Assembly: GCF_025602895.1 (NCBI RefSeq)
Contig: NW_026516209.1
Location: 992,001 to 1,056,000, forward strand
DNA from: Polychytrium aggregatum
Lineage: Eukaryota > Chytridiomycota > Chytridiomycetes > Polychytriales
Direction of reading: 5' to 3'
Length of the DNA stretch: 64,000 nucleotides
A program made the translations under genes and the position numbers. Positions 9,140 through 20,224 of the stretch are shown here, in pieces. Under the pieces are notes generated by a model. The model made no database searches. It was not told the origin of the DNA and saw only the letters and a list, made by a program, of their open reading frames with translations. Numbering within the stretch: the first letter of the stretch is position 1; each line of letters begins with the position of its first letter.

Positions 9140-10708
9140 TCAGGGCCACTCGCCGAGTTCCTTGAGTTCGGCGATGACATATTTGCAACCCTGATCGGCG
9201 GACTTGCGATACCAGAAGACGGCGGTATCGATGTTCTCGGGGACATCACGGCCAGATTGGTAATAGACGCCGAGATAATGTTGTCCATATCGATTGCCTT
9301 GTTCGGCCGACTTGCGAAACAACTCGGCTGCCTTGGCGTGGTCCTTGGTGATTCCCCATCCATTCCAGTAGTACCTACCAACCCACCACTGCCCATACGA
9401 GTTGTCTTGGATGGCGGACTTGCTGTACCACTCAAACGCCTTATCATAGTCCGCCAATACTCCTCTGCCACCAAAGTAGCACCATCCGATCCAAAGCTGG
9501 CTGTCGCTGTGACCATCGTTGGCGAGTTGTTCAAAGATGTCAGCTGCCTTCTTCCGGTCATTTGTGGTTCCAAATCTATGGAACAGACACACGGCCATAA
9601 GGTGTCTGCACAGCCAATCTCGCTTCGATGAGAGCTGACATAGCTCGAAGAACTTGCATGCTGCGGGTGAGTCGGAATTGATGCTGTTCCAACACGCTCG
9701 CAGACACTCGTCCTCTCCGAGTGGGAACTTATCCGATCTGTTCTCTCGGATGATCTTGATTCCCTTCGGCTCGTCTCGCTCTGTACCTCGACCGAGATAG
9801 TGCATCCACCCGACCATGTGCGTGGCGATGGTCTTGATGACTGGGTTGGTGGACTGGGTGCTGACTTCCTGCCAGTGATTGAAGGCAACTTCATCGCTCT
9901 GCTCGACACCAAGGCCGATGAACGAGAACCAGGCTCGCAGGAACACGATGTGGAGACGGCCGTCTTCACTGCCTTGATCCGCAGCCTTGGAGTACCACTC
10001 GATGGCTGTGTCGTAGTCTTGATCGACACCTTCACCACTTTCGTAGCATCGACCGAGGGCGATTTGGGCCTGAGGGATTCCACGATCTGCAAGCCTGCGG
10101 TACAGCTCGACAGCTTTGGTATGGTCTCGGTCGACACCAGCGCCATCGTTATAGCACTCGGCCAGGTGGAACTGGGCCATGGGGTGGTTGTTGTCTGCGG
10201 CCGTTTGCAGGAGACTGGTGATTTGCTGCTTGATGCCTTGCTGCTCGGACCATTTCACTTGGCCTTGGTCGAGATCGACTTGAAAGATCCGTGCCAAAAA
10301 ATACGATGATGATGGGTTTCCTTGGTCTGCTTGATTATTCAACCAGGATCGGTTCGCTGTCACTTGATCCTTGCAATGAAGCGAGATGGCAATCTGGTCA
10401 CTTGGTGTGAGGCCGATTCGCATCTGTCCGTCTGGATTGCACAGTCCTTCCTTCTGACACCAGGTGTGGAGGCGAGGCACCTTGGAGCTCAGGAGAGGGC
10501 GGGTGCGCTTGCACACTCGGAGCAGGGTCTTGATGGTGCTGTGATCGAGGGCGATCTGGAAACTGTCGTTGAAGCACACGATTGTGAAGATATCTGGGCT
10601 GTGTTGGAGTGGGAGCTGGGTGATATCGGGCATCGACGAGGTTGCTCTGGCTTCAGCTTGGCTTTGGTGAGTGGCAGATGATGCCGTGTTTGAAGCAGAC
10701 TCGATCAT
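9140..10708 (-). CDS. Sel1-like repeat (SLR) protein
   Basis: A single exon codes for 522 residues from the ATG at 10708 (the frame opens slightly earlier, but only with TTG). The N-terminal 100 residues resemble an F-box- or BTB-like leader (DIFTIVCFNDSFQIALDHSTIKTLLRVCK), but this is not certain. From about residue 130 come eight or so Sel1 repeats, recognisable by units such as HLAECYNDGAGV, ALGRCYESGEGVDQDY, WIGWCYFGGRGV and YLGVYYQSGRDV. SLR proteins are alpha-solenoid scaffolds for signalling or ER-linked degradation. The gene diverges from the SAM-TIR-NACHT-WD40 gene with 640 bp between starts, which makes shared regulation possible. No enzymatic motif is visible. Confidence 0.85.
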   Translation of the reverse strand: MIESASNTASSATHQSQAEARATSSMPDITQLPLQHSPDIFTIVCFNDSFQIALDHSTIKTLLRVCKRTRPLLSSKVPRLHTWCQKEGLCNPDGQMRIGLTPSDQIAISLHCKDQVTANRSWLNNQADQGNPSSSYFLARIFQVDLDQGQVKWSEQQGIKQQITSLLQTAADNNHPMAQFHLAECYNDGAGVDRDHTKAVELYRRLADRGIPQAQIALGRCYESGEGVDQDYDTAIEWYSKAADQGSEDGRLHIVFLRAWFSFIGLGVEQSDEVAFNHWQEVSTQSTNPVIKTIATHMVGWMHYLGRGTERDEPKGIKIIRENRSDKFPLGEDECLRACWNSINSDSPAACKFFELCQLSSKRDWLCRHLMAVCLFHRFGTTNDRKKAADIFEQLANDGHSDSQLWIGWCYFGGRGVLADYDKAFEWYSKSAIQDNSYGQWWVGRYYWNGWGITKDHAKAAELFRKSAEQGNRYGQHYLGVYYQSGRDVPENIDTAVFWYRKSADQGCKYVIAELKELGEWP

Positions 10709-11347
10709 GCTGGCCAAGTTGACGGAGACAGGAGGGAGGCAAGTGGGCGATGGAGATGGACATGAGACAGAGAGGCATGTTGTGGCGAAGCAAGCCTGGC
10801 TCGATCCGATGGCTTGCTGGCTGGATTCATTGTTACTCGCAGCGCTGCCACATGCATTGAATATGAATCAAGCATGAAGTCGAAAGTGGAATCGAACACC
10901 GCATTCTCGGCATACAAGTATGTGCCTCATATATTCCATATCAGACCTGCCGGATCCATCTTGGCAACCACCTCTGCTTCGAACAGCCAGTCCTCATTGC
11001 CCACACTCGGAAGGATGTCAAGGTCAAATCTGAGATCAATGTCGTCACAAGGACACCGAACAGCCCACCGACTCTCCGAACTCCAAGACCATCACCCTGC
11101 CCCGCACCACAGTGCCCTGCCATGATGGCCCATGAAAGATGATGAAGTGTCAAAGGCGAGATTGTGTGCTGGATTGACCAGAGTTGAGTGCATTGCCACC
11201 CGGCTCCAACCTGGATCCACCCTGGCTCCATTTGGCTTCACTGGCAAGTTGATTCCCCAAAACTGGTGGCGTCTCCCAGCCTTCTCTTTCCCCCTCGCCT
11301 TCTGTCAATCTGCCTTCCATTGACATCGCCTGTCCTGAGACTCTGCA
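10709..11347. promoter_or_regulatory. Shared divergent promoter region (SLR gene / NLR-like gene)
   Basis: This 639-bp interval separates the start codons of two genes transcribed away from each other. It has no convincing ORF. I see no clear TATA element; the segment next to the NLR-like gene is C/T-rich. Confidence 0.4.
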
Positions 11348-14300
11348 ATGTCGGGAGGTGAGTGTCGCATCGTGGCAGGATGGTGGACACTTTCACAGCA
11401 GCTGACTGGTGGCTTGCCCTGAACAGACGACTTTGATGCTTTCCTCAAACGATATGGACTGGAGAGAAACAGGCAATGTCTGCTGGACAACGAATACGAC
11501 ACCATCGACTCGGTATGTGCTGATGAGGTGGTAGAGTGTGGCCGCTGCCCGGTGGCTGATACCAATCCCCATCCAGATCCTGGATATGCCGGGCGAGGAA
11601 ATGAGTGCAATCGGTCTCAAGTCTGGAGCAATCACCAAGATCAAACGAGCTCAGCGAGACCACAACCAACAAGCCATCACAACTCCCACTGCCCCTCCAG
11701 TCGTTGCCATCTCTACCTCGATCCTCACTCCTGCCTCCACGGAGCGAGAATACAACCCGCCTGTCCTCAATCCCGAGTGGACTTGCACCAACGGCTTCCA
11801 TATCCACGACATCTTCATCAGGTTTGTTGGTGGCGCTTGTTGTTGCCCACGATCCATTCACACCCATCTCGCATCCATCTCATCGATATTGCATCCATCC
11901 AGCTATCGTGTGGCCAGTGAGGAGGTGACTGCTGTCAAACTCCACTCGGCCCTCAGTGCTGGTCGTGTCGGCGAGCAGCACCCCTCCCATGTCTACCTGG
12001 ACGCCCGATGCCTCGAGAACGGACTGGACTGGGAGGATGGTTTCATGAACGGCCTGGCCAAATCCAAGGTCATTGTCGTCCTCCTTTCCGAGGCTGGACT
12101 CGAGAGAACCAAGACTGCTGGCACCTGCCCAGACAATCAATTCCTCGAGGTGAGTGTCGTCGATCCAGTCCAGCACCACCATCACCATCCACTCACCGAT
12201 GATCCTGTCCCAGATCGAGCTGGCTCTGAAGCAGATGAAGGAGACCCAGAACACCCGCTCTCCCGTCCAGATCCTGCCGATCCTCATCAAGTCCAGTGCG
12301 ATGATCAATGGCACCAAGTACACCAGAGACTGGTTCCCCAACAAGAACGACTTTCCCGATGCCATCCACTGCCACAAGTCCAGTCCCTCCAACCTGCACC
12401 AGATCAGCCCTCCCCTCACTGTGCGTCAGACTCTCGAGGAGTTGCTCAAGCTGCAGGCGCTGATTGCTGCCGACGACTATGCCGTCACTAAGTGAGTGTG
12501 TCTGTGTGGGACTTGCTGATGGCATTCGTCTCATCAATCAGTCAGTTGATGCAGACCATCCAGATGCTGACTCACACATCCACAGACTCGTCCCCGAGAT
12601 CCGTGAGACCTGGAAGAAGACCAGCCTCGTTGCCACTGTACCAGCCTATCTGCCGAGTGGATCGACTGTCCTCACTGCCAACGAGGACCACGCCCTGCGA
12701 CTCCTCCTCAGTCCCATCGACTCAACCCTGGACAGAGAAGCACTTGAGCATCTGTTTGTCGAGGGCACTCGCCAGTGGCTGTTCGACCAGACTACCGAGT
12801 GGACTCGTCTGGTCTCTGAAGAAACAAGGGTCCTGTGGATCACGGCTGTTGCTGGAGTGGGCAAGTCTGTTGCTGCCGCCCAGATCGCCAACATCCTCCA
12901 GGCAAACGCACAGCTGGTGTCGGCGCTGTTCCTCAAGTACAACGACACCCGCAAGAACAACCCTCGATCGGTGCTGAACACCATCGCATACGGTCTGTGC
13001 AAGTGGTACTCGCCGATCGGCCGCAAGCTCCTCGACGCCGGCCACAAGAAAGACGACCTCGACAAGATGAGCATCTCCGAGCTGTTCAAGGCCTTGATTG
13101 AGGATCCACTCGCGGCTGTCGGTGGCTACAAACCACAGGAAGCGATCGTGATCATGGTGGATGGACTGGACGAGTGTCATCCCCGTGAGGAGATCCTCGG
13201 GTTCCTGGCCAGTGGACTGCAGCGACTGCACACGAAGCATCCGTGGCTCAAGTTACTGCTGACATCCCGTCCCGAGGACGATATCAAGGCAGCATTCGAT
13301 GGAGTCCCGACCAAGACGATCGAGCCCTCGAGCGAGGAGAACATCCGTGATCTCGAGGTGTACATCCACCACCGACTGCTAGTGCACGGCACTCTCATTG
13401 ACTCGGACCGCACCGAGGCAGTCGCCATCCTGCTGGACCAGTCCAAGACATTCGTGTGGATCAACCTGATCCTCAACACCGTCGATGCAGCAGCCATGGA
13501 CGGCCCAGTGACACTCGCCACAATCAAGGACATCAACGACAGCGCCGCCGATGTCGGTCAGCTGTACCACAAGACATTCGCCAAGATCCACTCGCAGTCG
13601 AGCCACTCGGCCGAGTTGGTCACGGTGGTGTCGGCGATCGCCACAGCCCAGTCGATCCTGACCCCGCAGATCATCGCCGATGTGTTTGGACTCGAGATCG
13701 GAGTCGTTCGCGAGTGTCTCAAGAGCCTCAGTCTGGTCCTCGATCCTGGCGCCAATGGACTGGATCCCCGAGACAGCCAGTCCACCAACACCGAGGTCAA
13801 GTTCAACCACAAGTCGGTGGCGGACTATCTCCTCGGCGACGCATTGACTGGCCATCCATGGCATGTGTCGGACTCGTTCCACACGGTGTTTGCCAAGGGA
13901 TGTCTCGGCGTGATCCTCTCGCACGACCCAGTGATCAACATCTGCGACATCTACGACTTTCACGACAACACCCCAGACCTCGAGGACAGGGTCGCAGACA
14001 AGATCACACCATCACTGCGATACAGCGTCGCCCACTGGATCACACACTTTGTGTGGTGTGTGGACGGAGTGGCCGAGTCGAGTCCGGTGTGGCAGTCGGC
14101 CGAGATGGTCGATGCTGCAGCGGTGCTCACTCGGTTCGTCAAGACGCATGTGTTCTTCTGGCTCGAGTGTGGGTCGCTCACACATGTGGTCAAGCCGATC
14201 ATCGAGCAACTGGCTGTGCTGCGAGGAGTGATCACCAAGGCACTCAGCACCATCGTCGACGACATCACGAAGGAACTGGTTAAGGACACGTATCGATTCA

Positions 14301-16123
14301 TCCGCGAGTTTGCCGATCCGATCATCAAGATTGCACCACAGGTGTACAACTCGGGGTATGCATTCGCACCGAAGGAGACGGTGATCTACAAGACATATGC
14401 CGATCAACTCGAGGACAAGATCCCGTTCCTGGTCACGACTGGTCCAGCACCCACCTGGGATCCGTGTGAAATGACAATGACAGGGCACACCAACTGGGTG
14501 ACCTCCGTGGCAATCTCGCCCGATGGCAAGTGGATTGCCTCTGGCTCTGATGACAAGAGAATCAAAGTATGGGACTCTACCACGGGTCAGTTCAAGCAAA
14601 CCATCAGAGGAAGCACAAAATCCATAACCTCGCTGGCCATATCACCCGATGGCAAGTGGATTGCCTCTGGCTCCAGTGATAGCTCCATCAAGATCTGGGA
14701 TGTCACTACGGGCCAGATGGAGCACACCCTCGAGGGACACACAGGCACCGTGAACTCCGTTGTGATCTCGCCTGATGGCAAGTGGATCGCTTCCGGCGCA
14801 AGCGATAAGACCATCAAGGTGTGGGATGCCGCCACTGGCCAATTGAAGTACACCATTGAGGGTCATACAGATAATGTACGTTCCATTACCATTTCGCCCG
14901 ATGGCAAGTCGATTGTCTCTGGCTCTGGTGACAAGACTATCAGGATCTGGGATGTCATTACGGGCAAGATGGAGCACACCCTCGAGGGACACACAGGCAC
15001 CGTGAGCTCCGTTGTGATCTCGCCCGATGGCAAGTGGATCGCTTCCGGCGCAAGCGACAAGACCATCAAGATCTGGGATGCCGCCACTGGCCAATTGAAG
15101 CACACCATTGAGGGTCATACAGACAATGTACGTTCTATCGCCATTTCGCCCGATGGCAAGTCGATTGCCTCCGGCTCATATGACAAGACCATCAAGATGT
15201 GGGATGCCACCACGGGCGAAGTGAAACGCAGCATTGAAGGGCACACGGGCGCTGTAAGCTCCGTTGTGATCTCGCCCGATGGCAAGTGGATTGTCTCTGG
15301 CTCTTGGGACAACACTGTCAAGGTGTGGGACTCGGCAACGGACCATGTGAAGCGCACGCTCGAAGGGCATAGCAACTCTGTGCTTTCCGCAGCGATCTCG
15401 TTAGATGGTAAATGGATCGCCTCCAGCTCTCGAGACCAGACCGTCAAGCTGTGGAGTGCCAGCACGGGCCATTTGAAGCACACCCTCGAGGGACACACAG
15501 GCTCTGTGAACTCTGTGGCAATCTCGCCCGATGGCAAGTGGATCGTCTCAGGCTCCGACGATAGGACTATCAAGTTGTGGGATGCCACCACGAGCCAGCT
15601 GCAGCACACTCTTGAAGGACACACAGACCCTGTGCATTCTGTGGCGATTTCAGCCGATGGCAATGCGATCCGATCCTGTGATTTGAACGACAGCCAAATC
15701 AATTGGGTTCGTCATGGTGGCGAGTTTGTTCGCTCGGACGAGGACCATGTCGGTTCCGTCGCTGAGCCGCTCGATCAGGTCGCTTCCGCTCAATGGAGTA
15801 GAATCGGAAGTTGGAAATCACAGTGGATTCGCCACGAGATTCATATCATCAAAGTCCTTCACGTTCTCTTTGGTGGTTGGGACAATCGGTATTTCACTCC
15901 TTCTGGCGGAGTTGTATTCTGGACTCAAACTCCATCTCGTCCGGTCGTCATTCTGGTAAGGTCTGCTCCCGCACTTGGCCTCCCTTTGCTCCTACTAATG
16001 TTTTCACCTCCACAGCCAATCTATCTTCAAACCCCCGAGATCCACGCTGAGGCATCATCCAGCAAAGAATTCAGGCTCGCACTCACGGCTCCCCACAAAG
16101 AGCAAGGGAGAGACTCCGAGTAG
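11348..16123 (+). CDS. SAM-TIR-NACHT-WD40 protein (NLR-like STAND ATPase)
   Basis: Seven exons (11348-11357, 11427-11512, 11577-11821, 11903-12149, 12214-12491, 12586-15955, 16016-16123) splice in phase to 1447 residues. Order: SAM domain (about 4-58, FDAFLKRYGL...LDMPGEEMSAIGLKSG); TIR domain (about 108-275) with HDIFISYRVAS at the first strand, built across an intron, and FLEIELAL holding Glu196, which aligns with the SARM1 catalytic glutamate; NACHT NTPase with Walker A AVAGVGKS (376-383), Walker B IVIMVDGLDE (476-485) and sensor LLLTSRPE; a helical region; then nine to ten WD40 repeats (about 915-1315) and a short tail. Fungal NACHT-WD40 proteins mediate non-self recognition, and TIR domains often cleave NAD. 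The inferred role is ligand sensing by WD40, NACHT-driven oligomerisation and TIR NADase or signalling output. The last intron (15956-16015, branch TACTAAT) is 60 nt and in frame. Confidence 0.88.
14483..15670 (+). repeat. 126-bp WD40 repeat array with a recent 252-bp internal duplication
   Basis: About nine and a half units of 42 codons share the core ISPDGKWIASGS...KTIKxWDATTG. Units 3 and 4 (about 14719-14970) and units 5 and 6 (about 14971-15222) are nearly identical as a pair, with only scattered, mostly synonymous changes. Neighbouring units are also alike at DNA level. This is the high internal conservation known from het-d/e-type fungal WD40 arrays. Confidence 0.85.
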
Positions 16124-17356
16124 GAACGAGGTCGGTGGTCGGAGCAACAGCCGGCTCGGGGGAAGGAGGAACGGTTGGTGACTGCAGTCATCGAGTGATT
16201 GAATAGATGTTGCCCTGTCGTACCGCAATGCGTTGTGTGCGATTTCCATCAATCAAACATACGGATAGAATATATCTTGCTCGCTGAGTGAACCAGCCAT
16301 TTACGACGCCGTCGCCCTTGAAACAGAGGCTGGAACTGCGTGTTCGAGTTGATATTGTTCATGTTTGTTGGATGACCTCCCCTCTTACCCAAGTCACCAC
16401 CGAGGTGCTTCACGACAGCGACTCATCCGCGACGTCGCTGCTGCCTGCCGAAGCGCTATCCGGATGCGGCTGGATGCTGCTGAGAGAACGAGGGGTCACA
16501 GGGCTGGGTGGTTTGGTTTGCACTTTAGCCGTCGATTCTGCCTGCCACTGCGGCTTGACCCTCCATACAATAGCTGGTGCGCCGAGGCCAGTCGGGATCG
16601 GGGCGTGGTCAGAACTTGCACCATCCAGCAGGCGACGATTTCAACGAACCCATATCTGCTGATGTGATCCCCGGAAGTAGCAAGGCCACAGCCCGGGGGC
16701 CGGCCGCACTGATCCCCGCGCTTGCTGGTCCTCTCGTATTCACTCTTGCCTCTGTCCCCTCGCATGCTCTGGTGACCCATTCGGCGCCCACACATCCATC
16801 CATTCGTCCAATGTCCCAGGCACCCATCCAGTATCTCGCGCGCTGTCTCCTTTTGCGGATCCATCCAATGCACATGGGCTGGTGGCAGGTGGTTCCACAG
16901 CCAGCCCATGGGCATCCGATTTCGGCCATCTGTGCTGCCGAGGACAGGCATCCTGGCGCCCGGTGGGAAATGGGCTCAGCCAGCCAGTCGGCGGACAAGG
17001 AGAGCAGCGCCGCCGCCCGGTGTGCACGATGTGCCGGCAAGGTTTCGCCAGCTGCCACACCCCTTGTCGATCAGGTCGTGCCAGGCGTTGGCGACCCCTG
17101 TGGCAGCCGAGCCGACGTGTGCCCTGGTCCACTCCCCTTTCAGCCGCGGCGGGCTGGATACCCATGAGCCGTCCTGGATCCGCGCCGGCAATCCTGTCCA
17201 TCCATTCGACCCTGTCACTGCCCCCGTCTGGCAAGTATATGTACCTGCGCGACGTTTCCGAGCCTCAAGGCAGTCATCACCCGCCCTCATAGCCACTCCC
17301 CCCCCGCTCGCTCTCCTCCCGCCGCTTCCCCGCCCGCCCCCCTAGTTTGCCCAACT
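16124..17356. other. Intergenic region, no gene recognised
   Basis: The interval between the NLR-like gene and the transporter is GC-rich and contains several open frames of 100-200 codons on both strands. None has family motifs, biased composition or splice structure. It probably holds only the 3' end of one gene and the promoter of the next, with C-rich sequence just before 17357. Confidence 0.5.
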
Positions 17357-19604
17357 ATGACAATAACAAAAGTCGCCATCACTGATGTGGACAACACGAC
17401 CGAGGTCGTGAAAGTAGCCGACCTCGACGAAACGACTGTCGAGCAGCCCAATGTGCCCGTGAGCAGATTGGTGGTAAGTCTGGGGCTTGGGCTGAGCCTT
17501 TGCACCACGCTTGCGCCCTTTGACACTAGCAATGACACCAGCAACGGCACCAGCAACGGCACCAGCAACGGCACCAGCAATGGCACCGGCACTCACGCGC
17601 AACTTCCACTCCAACCCAACAGTTCATTGGCATCATGGTCTCCCTTTCGCTGCTCATCTTTGCCGCCTCGATGGTTGGCACCATCGTCGCCACGGCCCTG
17701 CCATCCATCGCCCACGAGCTCGGCGACCTCAAGGACTACTCCTGGGTCGCCACGGCCTATCTCCTGACCTCAACTGCCATCCAGCCCCTCAGTGGCGTCA
17801 TGAGTGACATCTTTGGGCGCAAGGTACATTGGTCCTCCTGCACATTCGGTTCTCGCCGTCAGCACATATTCCCAGAGCGCGCAAAAGTATTCCGTCCTCT
17901 TGCTCACGGCATTTCATTTGTACGTCCATGCTGCCTCAATCCAGATGGTGGTGGTCTTTTCGGCCTCCGCCTTTCTGCTCGGCAACATCCTCTCTGCCGT
18001 CAGCACCAGCATGATCATGCTCATTGTCTCCCGCGCCGTCATGGGCATCGGGGGTGGCATCATCTTCTCCATCGTCTATGTTGTCATTGGTGACATTGTG
18101 GTGCCCCGGAAGCGCGGCGCCTACCAGGGCATCCTCGGCGGCGTCTTTTCGATCGCCACCGTCATGGGTCCCATCATTGGCGGACTCTTTATCGACAGCT
18201 CCGCCGGCTGGAGATGGTGCTTCTATGTCATCATCCCCATCGCCGCCATCTCCCTCATCTCGACCATCTTTCTCATGAAGTTCCCAAAGCCCACGGGCTC
18301 TCTCAAGGACAAGCTCGTTCTGCTGGACATCTGGGGAACGCTGACGATCTGCGTCAGTGTTGTGCTGATTCTACTTGCCCTCACCTGGGGCGGCGTAACC
18401 TATGCCTGGAACTCGGCCACGATCATTGTTCTGTTCGTCGTCGGCGGCCTCATGATGGGTGTCTTTGTCCTGGTTGAAGCCAAGATCCCACGCATACCCA
18501 TCATTCCCCTCGACCTGTTCCAGTATCTCAACCTCAATGCCGGAAACATCGTCGTCTTCTCGTATGGCTTCCAGATGTTCGGTAAGCTGATGGACACTGT
18601 ATGCTGATATCAATGGCTGCGGTGTCGTCTGGAGGCAGGGAGAGGATACTCATGGCGATTTGCTCACACATTGACCTAACCTCACTCTGCCCTTATCGCA
18701 CAGGCTTCATCTTCTTTGTTCCTCTCTACTTCCAGGCCATCCACGGCAAAACCGCCGTCCAAGCCGGCCTCGCACTCGTCCCCTTCGTGCTGGCAGTGTC
18801 CATCTCATCGATCATCGCCGGCCTGGTCACATCCCGCTTCGGCACCACTCGGGGTCTGATCATTCCCAGTACGGCGCTGTTGTCGATTTCGGTCGGTCTC
18901 CTGATCCTCCTCGACGAGAACTCCAGCTGGGCTGTCGAGGCCACGATCCTTGCCCTGATCGGTTTTGCCATGGGCCTCGGTCTGCAGACCGTCACTGCTG
19001 CCGTCCAGGGCTCCGTCCCCGTCGAGCGTCTGGCCTCGGCCACATCGAGCAACACATTCTTCCGAACCTTTGGCGGTGTCTTTGGCGTTGCTCTCTTCCA
19101 GACCGTGCTGCTGACTCGCTTCCAGGCCTCGCTGGTCACTCGCCTGGGTCCCCGGGTTGTCCAGTCCGTCGCCATCTCGGTAAGGATTGACTGCATGTTG
19201 ATTGCTTCTTCAAGTGAGGGGAGGTGAACCGAGCAGTGACTGCTCGACTGATTGAGGGCCCCGGTGGAATTATATGCAGTCAGTGTTTTGGCTATGATCC
19301 AGGGATGGCAAGAACGATTGCCGCCCATGTCACTCGCCACTGTTTCTCACGATCGCATCTCCATCTTCCCGTCCAGTTCGACCCCAATGACCTCAACACT
19401 CTGCCCGCACCCATCCGCGCAGTTGTTGTTTCTGCGTTGGTCGATGGATTCCACACAGTGTGGATCGTTGCCGCAAGCGTCGCTGGCGCTGGTTTCCTGG
19501 CGTCGCTGCTGATGCGATCCGTCGATTGGAGCAAGAGCCAGTCGCATGTCAAGGGTGCCCAACGATCCCCGTCGCTGAACAACAAGGTTGATGACAACGC
19601 CTAA
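17357..19604 (+). CDS. DHA2-family MFS multidrug transporter (14 TM)
   Basis: Five exons (17357-17473, 17623-17823, 17945-18581, 18704-19179, 19377-19604) give 552 residues. Major facilitator superfamily signs are the loop 2-3 motif GVMSDIFGRK, VSRAVMGIGGG in TM4, and the antiporter-type motif GPIIGGLF in TM5. These are followed by long hydrophobic segments through TLPAPIRAVVVSALVDGFHTVW and a short charged tail. Length and pattern fit the 14-TM drug:H+ antiporter DHA2 group (Azr1/Sge1-like), plasma-membrane or vacuolar exporters. Every junction is GT-AG and phase-consistent. The substrate is unknown. No pathway cluster accompanies it, so a stand-alone detoxification or export role is the simplest reading. 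Confidence 0.92.
17530..17590 (+). repeat. ACCAGCAACGGC minisatellite in intron 1 of the transporter
   Basis: About five copies of a 12-base unit (ACCAGCAACGGC and variants) fill the second half of the first intron of the MFS gene. Although the repeat is open in all frames, it lies between a good donor at 17474 and acceptor at 17622. Confidence 0.8.
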
Positions 19605-20224
19605 AGCACATCAACAGCAAGAAAAGAAAGAAAGAAAGAGAATATGCAGGAAGCTTTGTGTAAGAGTTGCCGATGATCGCCATCGAGTCCTTGTTCCCTC
19701 GATTGTTCTACCTCTTGGAGGGGTAATTTACTCTCGGAGCAAATCGTCGCTCCGCCCCGCCTCATTTTCCTCGCCCAGTTCGAGCACCCAACGCTTCTCA
19801 AGCAAGCATAGTCCACACATCTATCCTAAAGCCGTCATTTGTGTAATCCAAACACAAAAAAATCCATTCGGCTCTCCTTTCCTCTACTCGATTCAAAACT
19901 TTTCTATGATCGATTTTGCCTACGCTTCTTTATTTTTTGGGGACTATGTATGTGAACCTCTATTTATCGATGCAGTATTTGACGTCAATACATCTTGACT
20001 GTGCAATGACAGCGACCGCGACCGCGACGAAGGCAGCGGATCTTGTGCGCAATACGGCAGAGTCCAGCCCATCCCCTCATGCATGCATCTCCAGGGTCAA
20101 GTTCTCCGGACTTAGAAAGCCGTGAGACGCAAGAAAAACAAAAAACAAAATCGCTGATGGACTTGGAAAAGGCAAACCGCCTCGACGGCCATGTCTATGG
20201 ACAATATGAACGGCTCCAACGACG
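19605..20224. other. Convergent 3' region between transporter and RWDD2-like gene
   Basis: This 620-bp stretch is less GC-rich than its neighbours, with A-rich and T-rich tracts typical of 3' ends. No ORF with protein-like composition is seen. Confidence 0.5.

Noticed and set aside
16288-17296. Overlapping 100-196 codon frames between NLR-like gene and transporter
   Set aside because: Mutually overlapping on both strands with no recognisable motif; treated as intergenic.
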